Origin: Paenibacillus_AA sp045062745
GTDB lineage: Bacteria; Bacillota; Bacilli; Paenibacillales; NBRC-103111
DNA: 64,000 nt
Assembly: GCF_045062745.1 (NCBI RefSeq)
Contig: NZ_JBJGED010000015.1
Coordinates: 62,001-126,000, forward strand
Reading direction: 5' to 3'
Positions within the stretch are counted from its first letter, which is position 1. Each line of letters opens with the position of its first letter. A model generated the notes under the pieces. That model did not search any database, was not told where the DNA came from, and saw nothing but the letters and a program-made list of their open reading frames with translations. This document shows positions 9,801-17,917 of the stretch, piece after piece. The position numbers and the translations under genes are program-made.

Positions 9801-12259
9801 CGGACGTGCGGTTCTATAACGGGTGGGGCGGATTCACGCCGGACGGGAAGCAATACAAGCTCCTGATTAAGGATGGCCGGCACCTGCCTGCGCCTTGGAT
9901 CAACGTCCTCGCCAATCGGACCTTTGGCACCCTGGTTTCCGAGCTCGGAACCGGGTACACATTCTGGCGCAACAGCCGGGAGTGCAAGCTGACGCCGTGG
10001 TCCAACGACCCGGTGCTGGACCCGCCGGGCGAGCTGGGCTATCTCCGCGATGAGGAGACGGGCGAATGGTGGCCGCTCACCCCCGCGGGTGGTGCTGTGA
10101 CGGAGCCGTTCTTGGTCACTCATGGTTTGGGCTATTCGTCCTTCGACCATACGCGGGCCGACATCCGCCATTCGATGACCGTCTTCGTCCCGTTGGACGA
10201 TCCGGTCAAGGTGATGCGCGTGCGGATGAAGAACACTTCCTCCGCGCCGAGACGGCTGTCCGTCACCTATTATGCGGAGTGGGTCCTTGGCGTACAGCGC
10301 CAGTCGAACGCTCCGTTCATCGTGAGCGAATGGGACGCGTCCGCACGAGTCCTGACCGCCCGGAACGGGTATCAGGAGAACTTCCGCGACGCGACGGCGT
10401 TCCTGGGCATCTTCCCTCAGGGAGGTGCCCCCGCTCCCGCTCCCGCACCCGATTCCGCTTCGGATCCCGGTTCCGATGATTTGTCCTGGACCTCGGATCA
10501 GCTCGAGTTCATCGGCCGCAACGGGACGGTGGACCGTCCCGCGGCCATGGGCCGCAGCCGGCTGTCCGGGCAAACCGGCGTGCGCCACGCCGGATGTGGG
10601 GCGCTGCAGCGCAAGCTCCGGCTCGAGCCCGGCGAGGAGGCCGAGGTGCTCATTCTGCTCGGCTGTGCCTCCTCCGCAGCCGAAGCGGCGGACTTGGCCC
10701 GCCGCTACTCCTTTGCCGCCCAGTGCGATGCGGCCCGGCAGGCTTCGAGCGACTACTGGGATCGGACGCTCGGCCAGATTGCGGTCGAGACGCCTTCGCC
10801 CGAGACCGACATCCTTCTGAACGGCTGGCTTCTGTACCAGTCGCTCGCCTGCCGGATGTGGGCCCGGTCGGCCTTCTACCAGGCAGGCGGGGCGTACGGG
10901 TTCCGCGACCAGCTGCAGGATTCGCTGGCGCTGCTGCATACGGCGCCCGAGTTCACGAGGCAGCAGATCGTGCGCCATGCCTTGCACCAATACGAGGAGG
11001 GCGACGTTCAGCACTGGTGGCACGAGGAGACCGAGCGCGGCATCCGTACGCTGTTCTCCGACGACCTGCTCTGGCTGCCGTACTCAGTCGCGCGGTATGT
11101 CGAGCATACGGGCGACGCCTCCGTGCTCTCCGAGCAGGCCGCCTACATTACGAGCGAGCCGCTCAAGTCCGGCGAGCACGAGCGCTACGAGCCCACGGTG
11201 CTGTCCCCTCAAATCGGCTCGATCTACGAGCATTCCCTCCGGGCCATCGATCGGGCCCTACAGCGGATCGGCGAGCACGGCCTCCCGCTCATCGGCATCG
11301 GCGACTGGAACGACGGCATGAACTTGGTCGGCGATGAGGGGCGGGGCGAGAGCATTTGGCTCGGCTGGTTCCTCATTGACGTGCTGCAGCGGTTCGAGCG
11401 GCTCTGCGAAGAGCGCGGCGAGGCCGAGCGGGCTGAGCGTTATAGGACTACGCGAGAGCAGCTCGCGCAGGCCATTCACGAGCACGGCTGGGACGGGCAA
11501 TGGTACCGGAGGGCGTTCACCGATGCCGGCGCTTGGCTCGGTACGATCTACAACGAGGAGTGCCGAATCGACGCCATCGCCCAATCGTGGTCGGTCATCT
11601 CGGGAGCGGCGCCGCCGGACCGCGCCCAGCAAGCGATGCAGTCGTTCGACCGCGAGCTGGTGGACCGCGAGCGGAGCATCGTGAAGCTGCTGACCCCGCC
11701 GTTCGACCGGACCGAGCCGAGTCCGGGGTACATCCAGGGCTACCCGCCGGGCATACGAGAGAATGGGGCCCAATATACGCACGGCGTCATCTGGAGCATT
11801 ATCGCCTGGACGAAGCTGGGCCGCGGCGACAAGGCGTTCGAGCTGTTCCGGATGCTGAACCCGATCAACCATACGCGGACGGAAAGCGAGGTGCGGGAGT
11901 ATGTTGGGGAGCCCTATGTGATGGCGGCCGACGTCTACACGTCCGAGCCCCATCGCGGGCATGCCGGCTGGACCTGGTATACCGGGGCGTCCGGATGGAT
12001 GTACCAGAGCGGGATCGAGTGGATCCTAGGCCTGCGGCGGCATGGAAACCGCCTCTACCTGAATCCGTGCGTCCCGCCGGAGTGGCCGGGCTTCAAGGCG
12101 GTCTACCGATTAGGCGAAACCAAGTATCGCTTTACTTTCCGCCGCTCCGAACACGGCGAATCGGCCGATAGTGACAACGGACTGTTGACCGCGGGACCCG
12201 ACACCTACGTGGAACTCGTCGACGATGGGACGGAACGGGAAATCAAGGTCCGGTTGTAA
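3899..12259 (+). CDS. ndvB: Cyclic beta-1,2-glucan synthase-like protein (GT84 plus GH94 modules)
   Basis: A 2786-residue protein, close to the length of rhizobial NdvB/ChvB. The first 380 residues are soluble and helical. Membrane segments follow near 397-445, 800-845 and 917-962, and a GT2-like domain lies between them with its acid motif LDAD at 611-614 and QKRLHRW at 755-761, together the family-84 transferase that builds linear beta-1,2-glucan. A glycoamylase-like domain (about 1000-1480) is expected to cyclise the chain. The C-terminal third carries GH94 phosphorylase-like modules, with the acid motif GDWNDGMN at 2468-2475 (first Asp 2469), which set chain length. Short linkers rich in Asp/Arg (about 1910-1960) and Ala/Pro (about 2178-2195) separate modules. 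Transcribed alone, with only a GGGG stretch as ribosome binding site. Family is clear; whether the product is cyclic or linear is not. Confidence 0.9.
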   Translation: MSSHKEKLLEQAHKLALEHDPRGKRISAAAVWERHAAEIQELRAFVKELHEQRSACEQPAEEWLLDHSEFLEAELLGIGEDAAELKTQSLPVVSRDGRLRVSSICEAYLEQTDGLLEEETLTAFFNAYQEVSVLSISEAWSVPLFMKMEMIRRLANLAKPVKERRAICEFVERMLAGLPAAELTPERLKQALEEARVELPLSGALIVHLVKHLREHADDSAHIGEWLICKMDNAPESLDAILSYEYRLQAESQVSIGNVIGSLRKLSRWVWSVPFERISVVERTLREEQAGDYPKLDAASRHTLRHRVELLARRMKVPEKLVAAQAVELANSRRSAETEAEAGKDRTDRPSVLPRNANAAYYLLDARGLRELQKALKQCGKAGALPEAGIKLRASGFYIQLLAFTTLAALVLLAWWIGGAAAPLSPLGWFAVLLPLVWPASEFGVTAVHWLIERTVRPTRLLRYDFSKGVPEEAATMVVIPVIWSRAEDVKKTADWLELHYLANRDPHIHFAMLSDFRDADAEWLPEDDTLLHEASLEIERLNRSYPGTTFHHFHRHRQWNPSERVWMGWERKRGKLEEFVRLLKGHEDTSFSTRVGDPAVLSRIRYVLTLDADTRLPLESAHRMIGAMHLPYNRPRLNANGTKVVEGYGVLQPRIGITYESAQKSRLTSLWVYQTGLDPYAFAVSDPYQDAIGQGIFTGKGIFDVDTFHAVLGNRFPENRVLSHDLLEGGLLRTGLLSDIELIDDHPPTFLAHQKRLHRWTRGDWQLLPWLKGRTRNREGELADTELSAVTRWQLLDNLRRSLLQPVLMAVLLLAGTVLPGSPLRWYGVVLLTLLLPALRQLLTPSAIVYRPSSLLLTLGHVLLTFLTLPFQTALQLDAVLRTVYRLAISKRRLLEWVNQAEVERMSSSKGAPPLAGLLGGYVLIALMAVGTVMSGNAAVQAVGWASVLLWSVTPLVIRYLDQAPVHNTEALAPQETEALHKLARDIWTFFEDYVTAGDHWLPPDNVQFEPDRGVAHRTSPTNIGMYVTCALAARDFGFIDTPGLIERLERTVSTIENMEKWEGHLYNWYDTESLAPLPPVYVSTVDSGNLVASLLTVKEGLLEWCRVDRDRKMEQVTPNTPDGSTRSDRPARTEVAFADELGRTPPPTDLMTRGSRLAARIDALVQATDFRPLYDPKTNLFSLGYHVRSRTRDGVLYDLMASEARQASFVAIALGQVSVSHWHALGRTLTKVGRRPALLSWSATMFEYLMPWLLMKTYRDTIWDSTYKAIVERQIEYAEQRGVPFGISESGYYAFDHQLNYQYRAFGVPGLGFKRGLEQDLVLAPYATVMALPFALRQGLRALNELEQLGGRGQYGYYEALDFTPRRMPADRKHAVIRSFMSHHQGMSLLTLSNLLLPHKMTDRFHRNKAVRAAELLLQERIPQRPKWVNHPAMFRSQARVEQEVAKTGPVREFSSPHTAVPEACLLSNGRFTTMVTASGSGCSSWEGLSVSRWREEPVQDNWGSWIYIRDVLSDRVWSPSYQPCRTEAPSMSIVFEPDKATFVSEDEQSETRMEIAVSPEFDAEVRRIRLTNRGDEPMMLEVTSFVELALANPIADDAHPAFSKLFIRTAYDAESGCLVAGRRKREAKDRALWSAHLLVAEGQAPAPAEFETDRAAFIGRGYRPAEPYAMRARLKGKTGSVADPAFIMRRRVHIEPGKTISLFAVTSVAESKEEAVDIVRRLTTSQAAERAFQLAWTRSRVELRNLSLSPADALDFQRLASQVLYTPPHRPERSRRIAANVKGQSGLWSFGISGDRPIIVVLADNRSQLPFIVKLLTGHEYLRRLGLRFDLVILNQSADGYQQNLQESLGRAVEHGVDRFGAGAVGIHVLPESLLSEEDRTLLLTVARVVLRAGGPSLAGQLRQPLRVVDGRAGRTGRVDHANGTDRADRAFADRWPEPLPLATPGGTDRPQTASPAQSLTLDPADVRFYNGWGGFTPDGKQYKLLIKDGRHLPAPWINVLANRTFGTLVSELGTGYTFWRNSRECKLTPWSNDPVLDPPGELGYLRDEETGEWWPLTPAGGAVTEPFLVTHGLGYSSFDHTRADIRHSMTVFVPLDDPVKVMRVRMKNTSSAPRRLSVTYYAEWVLGVQRQSNAPFIVSEWDASARVLTARNGYQENFRDATAFLGIFPQGGAPAPAPAPDSASDPGSDDLSWTSDQLEFIGRNGTVDRPAAMGRSRLSGQTGVRHAGCGALQRKLRLEPGEEAEVLILLGCASSAAEAADLARRYSFAAQCDAARQASSDYWDRTLGQIAVETPSPETDILLNGWLLYQSLACRMWARSAFYQAGGAYGFRDQLQDSLALLHTAPEFTRQQIVRHALHQYEEGDVQHWWHEETERGIRTLFSDDLLWLPYSVARYVEHTGDASVLSEQAAYITSEPLKSGEHERYEPTVLSPQIGSIYEHSLRAIDRALQRIGEHGLPLIGIGDWNDGMNLVGDEGRGESIWLGWFLIDVLQRFERLCEERGEAERAERYRTTREQLAQAIHEHGWDGQWYRRAFTDAGAWLGTIYNEECRIDAIAQSWSVISGAAPPDRAQQAMQSFDRELVDRERSIVKLLTPPFDRTEPSPGYIQGYPPGIRENGAQYTHGVIWSIIAWTKLGRGDKAFELFRMLNPINHTRTESEVREYVGEPYVMAADVYTSEPHRGHAGWTWYTGASGWMYQSGIEWILGLRRHGNRLYLNPCVPPEWPGFKAVYRLGETKYRFTFRRSEHGESADSDNGLLTAGPDTYVELVDDGTEREIKVRL

Positions 12260-12338
12260 AGTCAGCAATTTAGAAGAAATGCCGGAGAACGGGATAGGGT
12301 ACAATGGAGTAATCCAAATGAGAGAGGAAGTGGCCTGA

Positions 12339-12749
12339 ATGGCGAAGCACGCGACTTATTTCTTCAGCCAGGATGCTCAAGCCCAAGCGGCTTTTTATGT
12401 TCAAGCTCTAGGAGGAGAGGTCGTTTCCGTCCAGAAGTTCGATCAAATGCCGAATACGAGCGAAGCCGACAAGAACAAGGTGTTGCATCTGCACTTAGTG
12501 GCCGCCGGCGTGACGTTCTATATGTGCGACAGCTTCGGACCGGTCCATCAAGGCAATGCGATCTCCCAATGCCTCGAGTTCGAAACGGAAGCGGAAGCGC
12601 ATGAGGCGTTTGCGAATCTGGCGTCTGAGGGCGGCAAGGTGACGCACGAGCTTCGCAAGGAATTTTGGGGCGCTCTATTCGGGCAGGTCGAAGACAAGTT
12701 CGGGGTGCAATGGATGATTACCACCACCGCTCCTGCCATGCAAGCCTAA
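12339..12749 (+). CDS. VOC-superfamily protein, PhnB/YjdN type
   Basis: A 136-residue soluble protein with the beta-alpha-beta-beta-beta pattern of the vicinal oxygen chelate fold: FFSQDAQAQAAFYVQALGG near the start, a central VTFYMCDS strand and a C-terminal FGVQWMI strand typical of PhnB-like proteins. Most such proteins have no known substrate, and despite the PhnB name there is no phosphonate gene nearby. GAGAGGAAG lies about nine bases before the ATG. It follows the glucan synthase by 79 bases on the same strand and ends at a strong bidirectional terminator. Family is confident; function is unknown. Confidence 0.85.
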   Translation: MAKHATYFFSQDAQAQAAFYVQALGGEVVSVQKFDQMPNTSEADKNKVLHLHLVAAGVTFYMCDSFGPVHQGNAISQCLEFETEAEAHEAFANLASEGGKVTHELRKEFWGALFGQVEDKFGVQWMITTTAPAMQA

Positions 12750-12776
12750 AGCGTACCCGACGCACGCGCAGCACCG

Positions 12777-12822
12777 AAAACGCCGCACAGCCCCGAACCA
12801 AAAGAGGGCTGTGCGGCGTTTT
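12777..12822. terminator. Bidirectional intrinsic terminator
   Basis: A near-perfect stem with AAAACGCCGCACAGCCC on one side and GGGCTGTGCGGCGTTTT on the other, flanked by A and T runs. It lies between the convergent VOC and Gfo/Idh/MocA genes and can end both transcripts. Confidence 0.9.
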
Positions 12823-12826
12823 CCAC

Positions 12827-13990
12827 TTACAGCTTAATGATCTGCTCGCGATACGAGCCCGAGCTCGTCTTGCGGAAGTCCGGCATCTCCACCGGCCGGC
12901 CGCCGTTTGCGATCGACAGCTCGGACAGCAGCGCGACCGCGGTCCACTCGCAGGCGTCGTAGACGTCGATCGGCGGCCGGGTGCCGTGCCGGATGGCGTC
13001 GATGAAGTCCTGCACGATGAAGAAGTCGCCGCCGTAATGCCCCGCGCTGCGCTGCTCCTCCGTCGCGTTGCGGTACCGCTCGGGGAGATACCGCTCGAAT
13101 TCGCGCAGCGGCCGCCATGCGGCGGTATCCGAATGGTCGCCGTCGGCCTTCAAGTAAATCTTGGCCTCGTCGCCCAAGCCTCGCGGCGCCTCGTAGCAGC
13201 CCAGCGTCCCCTGAAGCGTATAGTAGGCGGCGTTATGCGGCCGGTTCGAGAGGCAGTCGACGCGCAGCCGAATGAGCTTGCCGCTCTCCAGCTGGCACAT
13301 CGTGACCGACGTGTCCTCCTGGCGGAACTGCGGCGCCGTATGCCAGCCGGTCCCGAAGCTCGACACCGACTGGATCCGGTCGCCCTGAAACCATTGCATG
13401 ACCGGGCCGAGGCTGTGCGTCGGATAGAATGTCCCCCGCTTGCCGAGCTGCCAGTAGTGGCGCCAGGACGTCTTGCTCGCCGCCGCCTGATCGCCCGGTA
13501 CCCGCCGGTTGTAGCCGCTCGCGAGATGCTTGATGTCGTGGATGTACTCCCCCTCGCCGTAGTAGATGTCGCCGAACAGCCCTTGCCGCACCATGTTCCC
13601 GATCAGCTGGTTGGCCGGAATGTAGCAGTAGTTCTCCGCCATCATGTAGACCTTGCCGCTGCGCTCCACCGCTTCCTTCAGCCACCACAGCTCATCCATC
13701 GTGACGCCGGCGGTGACCTCGCTCATCACATGGAGTCCGGCTTCCAGCGCTTGGACCGTCTGCTGAAAATGCAATTGCATCGGCGTCGAGATCACGACCG
13801 CGTCGAGCTCGGACTCCAGCATGTCTTCGTAGATGCGGTAAGTCCGCGGGATGCCGAAGCGAGCCGCCTGCTCCTGCAGCAGTCCCTCGTGCATGTCGCA
13901 CAGGGCGGCGACCTCCACATCCGGGATCGCCTGGAAACCCTGGATGTTGCTTAACCCCCGCGCTCCGACAATCCCTACCTTGATCGTCAT
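12827..13990 (-). CDS. Gfo/Idh/MocA family NAD(P)-dependent oxidoreductase
   Basis: About 387 residues. The N-terminal Rossmann strand VGIVGARG is followed by the family pattern DAVVISTPMQLHFQQ and the EAGLHVMSEV region, where the usual catalytic EKP is replaced by SEV. The C-terminal alpha/beta domain binds the sugar. These enzymes oxidise or epimerise sugars, inositols and related polyols. I chose the second of two in-frame ATGs (MTIKVG) because GGGGAG lies nine bases before it, whereas the ATG six bases upstream would be only three bases from that site. It is the last gene of the lplB-lplC-binding protein operon, so it probably acts on the imported sugar. A hairpin and a TATAAT precede it, so some independent transcription is possible. 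The altered EKP motif makes the chemistry uncertain. Confidence 0.88.
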   Translation of the reverse strand: MTIKVGIVGARGLSNIQGFQAIPDVEVAALCDMHEGLLQEQAARFGIPRTYRIYEDMLESELDAVVISTPMQLHFQQTVQALEAGLHVMSEVTAGVTMDELWWLKEAVERSGKVYMMAENYCYIPANQLIGNMVRQGLFGDIYYGEGEYIHDIKHLASGYNRRVPGDQAAASKTSWRHYWQLGKRGTFYPTHSLGPVMQWFQGDRIQSVSSFGTGWHTAPQFRQEDTSVTMCQLESGKLIRLRVDCLSNRPHNAAYYTLQGTLGCYEAPRGLGDEAKIYLKADGDHSDTAAWRPLREFERYLPERYRNATEEQRSAGHYGGDFFIVQDFIDAIRHGTRPPIDVYDACEWTAVALLSELSIANGGRPVEMPDFRKTSSGSYREQIIKL

Positions 13991-14021
13991 GAACATTCAC
14001 TCCCCATCCATAAAATGCAGG

Positions 14022-14067
14022 GCCTTCCAACCGCGCGCACCTGAATCCCGTGCACACGATGGAAGGC
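14022..14067 (-). other. Intergenic hairpin between binding-protein and dehydrogenase genes
   Basis: GCCTTCCA at 14022-14029 pairs with TGGAAGGC at 14060-14067. It has no strong U tract, so it is more likely an mRNA-stability or attenuation element than a full terminator. It would let the abundant solute-binding protein be expressed above the downstream enzyme. Confidence 0.5.
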
Positions 14068-14094
14068 TGTTCCTCTGCCACCATTATACCACGA

Positions 14095-15687
14095 TTACTT
14101 TTTCAGCTTGCCGTACCAATCGTTCGCTTCCTTCTCCAGCTGCTCGCCGCCGCTCGCTCTCCACTTCTTCACGAACTCGTCGAATTCGGCCAGCGGCTTG
14201 TCGCCGGTAATGATGGAGATGTACGCTTGATCCTGCAGCTTCTGCAGCTCGGCCTGGTACTTGGCTTGCGCCGGGAGCGCCGTCAGCAGTTGGTTGCGGA
14301 TGCCGCCCTTCTCGAAGCCTTTGTCCGTCGCCCACTGATTCCGCTTGGAGAACGAGACCGCCCCGAACTCCGGCAGCTCGAGCGACTCCATGACGTTGTT
14401 CGCCCCCATTTTCTCCATGTCCTGCGTCGTCATAGTCGGATTTTTCAGCACCGGCGCCTTATCCGTATTGAACGTCCAGTCCTCGCCTTCGATCCCGAAC
14501 ATCGCCGTCACATAATTCTCGTACGATGTGGCACTGATGTAGTCGATCACCTGCAGCACTTTCGCCAGCTTATCCTTGTCCTTCTCCAGCTGTTTGCCGA
14601 AGGCGATGAAGTTGCCGTTCAGCAAACTTCCTTGCGCTACGCCCATCTTGCCGGTAGGGCCTTTAGGGGGCATCCCGTACACCATCGCGTCGGCTGCGGC
14701 GGGGTTCACCTTCTTCATCTCCACATAATCGTGAGACGCGACGTCGCCTTCGAACAGCAACGGCTTCCAATGATAGAACGCCCCAAGACTGGTCAAGCCG
14801 ATCCGTCCGTTGATGAAAGCATGAGACAGCGCCCAATAGCCCCCGTTATTCTCCCCGGTAATGAATTCCGGATCGATGACGCCGTCCTTATACCACTTGT
14901 TCAGCAGCTTGAGCGCATCCTTCATCTCCGGCTGCACCGCGCCATAGACGAGCTTCCCGTCCTTCGCCGTCCAGCGGTCCGGCAAATACCCGTACGCGCC
15001 ATAGACGAGCGGGATCGACGATGTAGACAGGCCATACGTATCCTTCTTGCCGTTCTTGTCCGGATCCTGATTAGCCAGCTTGTAGATCGTTTGCTCGAAC
15101 TCGTCCAGCGTCTCAGGCGCCTTCTCCACGCCTACATTTTTCAGCCAATCTCCCCTCCAGACAACCGGACTTCGGAACCGGTCATTCATGGTGAGCCGCG
15201 GAATGCCGTAGATTTTCCCGTCGATCTTGGCATATTCGAATGCGTTCGGCATTTCCTTCTCGGTCTTGGCGTACACGTTCGGCGCGTACTTCTTCAGCAT
15301 GTCGAGCGGGATCTCGGCCAGAATGTCCTGATCCACGTACTTTTGCAGCAGCGCGAAACCGCCCACCGCCATCCGGTCCGGAATTTCGCCCGACGCGAAT
15401 TTCAAGTTCATCATTTCATTGAAGTTTTTCGAATCGATATTCCAGACGTCGAACTTGACGTTCAGCTTATCACCCCAATACTTGACCATCTTGGCGTTCG
15501 GATCGACCGGCGTCGATTGGCCGGACACCCAGGAGATCGTATACGTTTTGCCGGCTCCCGGCGCAGCGCTCGCGCTTGTATTCGAGGCGGTGCCTCCGCT
15601 ATCCTTCGAACAGCCTGCCGCCAGCGATGTCAGCAGCACCGATGCCGATGCGACCACGGTCAACCGTTTTACCATTTTTTTCTCCAT
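14095..15687 (-). CDS. Extracellular sugar-binding lipoprotein, LplA type
   Basis: A 530-residue solute-binding protein of the large LplA class. I start it at MEKKMVKRL because GGAGGTCATAAAG directly precedes that ATG; a frame 11 codons longer has no better signal. A basic N-terminus, hydrophobic core and lipobox LAAGC show a lipoprotein anchored to the outer face of the membrane. The mature protein has the usual two-lobed character, with WVSGQSTPVDPNAK and a pattern of PRLTMNDRFRSPVVWRGDW and DKNGKKDTYG typical of the family. It follows the two permeases in one operon and captures their substrate. Expression is probably controlled by the AraC-type sensor-regulator upstream. The sugar is not determined. 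Confidence 0.93.
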   Translation of the reverse strand: MEKKMVKRLTVVASASVLLTSLAAGCSKDSGGTASNTSASAAPGAGKTYTISWVSGQSTPVDPNAKMVKYWGDKLNVKFDVWNIDSKNFNEMMNLKFASGEIPDRMAVGGFALLQKYVDQDILAEIPLDMLKKYAPNVYAKTEKEMPNAFEYAKIDGKIYGIPRLTMNDRFRSPVVWRGDWLKNVGVEKAPETLDEFEQTIYKLANQDPDKNGKKDTYGLSTSSIPLVYGAYGYLPDRWTAKDGKLVYGAVQPEMKDALKLLNKWYKDGVIDPEFITGENNGGYWALSHAFINGRIGLTSLGAFYHWKPLLFEGDVASHDYVEMKKVNPAAADAMVYGMPPKGPTGKMGVAQGSLLNGNFIAFGKQLEKDKDKLAKVLQVIDYISATSYENYVTAMFGIEGEDWTFNTDKAPVLKNPTMTTQDMEKMGANNVMESLELPEFGAVSFSKRNQWATDKGFEKGGIRNQLLTALPAQAKYQAELQKLQDQAYISIITGDKPLAEFDEFVKKWRASGGEQLEKEANDWYGKLKK

Positions 15688-15792
15688 CTTTATGACCTCC
15701 TCCAAGTTTAGCCCCAACAAATCAATCTATATGGTTAAGCATGAAGCCGACCCGGACTCGGCCCATGTTGCACCCGCAAGCGGTTCACCCGA

Positions 15793-16686
15793 CTAGCCCT
15801 TCATCGAGCCGACGAGCACACCTTTGACAAAATACTTCTGCAGGAACGGATACATCAAAATAATAGGAATAATCGTCACCATAATCGTAGCGGCCTTAAT
15901 CGTGTCGGGATTCGCCACCAGGTTCGGATCGTCGAATTTGTTCACGTCCATCATGTCCTTGGATCCTAGCAGCACGATGCGCCGCATGACGACCTGGAGC
16001 ACTTGCTTGTGCGCGTCGGACGTATAGATGAGGCTGTCGAACCAGGCATTCCAATGGCCGACCGCCACCCAGAGCGACAACGTCGCGATGATCGGCAGCG
16101 AGAGCGGGATGATGATCCGGAACAAAATGACGATTTCGTTCGCCCCGTCCATCTTGGCCGATTCCTCCAGCGCTTCCGGCAACGCCATCATGAAGTTGCG
16201 GGTGATGACGAGCGTGAAGGCACTGACGAGCCCGGGCAGCACGAGCGCCCAGATGCTGTTCATGAGGCCGAGGTTTTTGACCAGCAAATAATTCGGGATC
16301 AGGCCGCCGGAGAAAAACATCGTGAACACGATATAGCCGGTCCAGAACGTCCGGTGCGGGAAAAACCGCTTGGCGAGCGGATAGGCGGCGAACACCGTCA
16401 CGCAAACCGACAGAGCCGTGCCAAGCACCGTGCGCGTAATCGTATTCAAGAAACCGCTGAGGATGTATTCGTTCGTCAGCACCTTCTGGTAGTTGACCCA
16501 CGTAATGTCCGGCGGCAGCAGATGCAGACTAGTGAGAGGCAAATCCCCCGGGCTGAGCGACAGCGACAGCAGATGCAGGAACGGATACAAGGTCAATAGG
16601 CACAAGATCGACATGAACACTGTATTGAAAAAGTCAAACGCGTCGAAGCGCTTCAACCGTTGCTTTCCTGATGTAATCGTACTCAA
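15793..16686 (-). CDS. Carbohydrate ABC transporter permease, LplC type
   Basis: 297 residues with six hydrophobic segments and a clear EAA loop (ALEESAKMDGANEI, then IIPLSLPIIATL), the site that docks the ATPase. The start is TTG, supported by AGGGGG nine bases upstream; there is no ATG in a better place. It lies 27 bases after its LplB partner and 105 before the binding protein, in the order lplB-lplC-lplA common in Paenibacillus. As in other CUT1 importers in this window, no dedicated ATPase is encoded. Confidence 0.93.
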   Translation of the reverse strand: MSTITSGKQRLKRFDAFDFFNTVFMSILCLLTLYPFLHLLSLSLSPGDLPLTSLHLLPPDITWVNYQKVLTNEYILSGFLNTITRTVLGTALSVCVTVFAAYPLAKRFFPHRTFWTGYIVFTMFFSGGLIPNYLLVKNLGLMNSIWALVLPGLVSAFTLVITRNFMMALPEALEESAKMDGANEIVILFRIIIPLSLPIIATLSLWVAVGHWNAWFDSLIYTSDAHKQVLQVVMRRIVLLGSKDMMDVNKFDDPNLVANPDTIKAATIMVTIIPIILMYPFLQKYFVKGVLVGSMKG

Positions 16687-16713
16687 GCTTTTATTCCCCC
16701 TTTCGGCAAGCGG

Positions 16714-17682
16714 TTACCATAACCCGTATTCGTTGATGCGTCTCGCAATGGCGTTGGCGGTGAGCACGAGGGCGAAGGCGATGACGTTCTTGAACAAGCC
16801 GACGGCGGTGGAAAAGCTGTATTGCATGTTCTCCAGCCCGACCCGGTACGTATAGGTGCTCAGTACGTCGCCCACTTCCATCACCGCTTTGTTGTACATA
16901 TTGAACACTTGATCGAAGTCGTCGTTGATGAGCCGGCCGATGGCGATGATGAGCATAATCGTGATGACCGGCGCCATGGCGGGCAGCGTCACGTAGCGCA
17001 TGCGGTGAAACCGGTTCGCCCCGTCGACGGTGGCGGCCTCGTGAAGCTCGGGATTCACGCCGGCAATGGCGGCCAAGTAAACGATCGTCCCCCAGCCGAG
17101 CTCCTTCCAGACGTCGGTCACGACGAGGACGCTGCGGAACCATTCCGCATTGCCCATGAAAAAGATCGGTTTGAAGCCGAGCATCTGCAGCAGGATGTTC
17201 ACCGGTCCGATCGAAGGCGACAAGAATTGAATCGCGAGCCCGCTTAGCACGACCCAGGACAGGAAATGCGGGAAGTAGCTGATCGTCTGGACCGTCCGCT
17301 TGAAGAACGACACCCGAATCTCGTTCAGGAGCAGCGCGAAAAGGATCGGGGCCGGGAAGCCGAAGACGAGCTTGTACAAGCTCAGGATGAGCGTGTTGCG
17401 GAACACTTGCCAAAAGCTGCCCAAGGCGAACAGCTCGCGGAAGTGGTCAAGCCCGACCCAGGGGCTGCCCATGACGCCCAGGCTGAACTTGTAATTCTTG
17501 AAGGCGATGAGAATCCCGTAGATCGGCATGTAGTGAAAAATAAAATAGTAGACCGCGGCCGGCAGGAACAAGATCGTCAAATATTTGTACTTCACATAGC
17601 CGCGGAACGAGTGCAGGAAGCGGCTGCTCCGCAGGCGCCCCGGCGGTCCGCTTGGCTGCGGAAGCGCTTTCGGTGTATGCAT
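16714..17682 (-). CDS. Carbohydrate ABC transporter permease, LplB type
   Basis: 322 residues, exactly the length of the LplB homologue at 865-1833, when started at MHTPKAL; GAGAGGAG precedes that ATG. An ATG 17 codons earlier is open but has no ribosome binding site. The membrane segment LTILFLPAAVYYFIFHYMP and the EAA loop (ELHEAATVDGANRF, then VTLPAMAPVITI) mark it as a CUT1 permease. First gene of the importer operon that ends with the Gfo/Idh/MocA dehydrogenase. The gap to the upstream regulator gene (17734-17917) must hold its promoter, but I see no clear operator there. Confidence 0.93.
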   Translation of the reverse strand: MHTPKALPQPSGPPGRLRSSRFLHSFRGYVKYKYLTILFLPAAVYYFIFHYMPIYGILIAFKNYKFSLGVMGSPWVGLDHFRELFALGSFWQVFRNTLILSLYKLVFGFPAPILFALLLNEIRVSFFKRTVQTISYFPHFLSWVVLSGLAIQFLSPSIGPVNILLQMLGFKPIFFMGNAEWFRSVLVVTDVWKELGWGTIVYLAAIAGVNPELHEAATVDGANRFHRMRYVTLPAMAPVITIMLIIAIGRLINDDFDQVFNMYNKAVMEVGDVLSTYTYRVGLENMQYSFSTAVGLFKNVIAFALVLTANAIARRINEYGLW

Positions 17683-17917
17683 AAGGGGTCTCTCCTCTCG
17701 GTAGGTGTCGACTGGCTTCGGCACCTTCACCATACCGGATGCCGCGGAGGCCTACAATAAAACAAAAATCAGATTATGCAACACGTTCAAGAAATGGCTC
17801 GGGAATGCGGTATCTCATTCGTCAGATGATAGAAAGCGATGCAGAAAATATCAAAACGTGCCCTAGGCGGACCTCCCGTATCCGGCCTGTGTGTGCACGT
17901 TTTGTTCGTTCGTCCAT

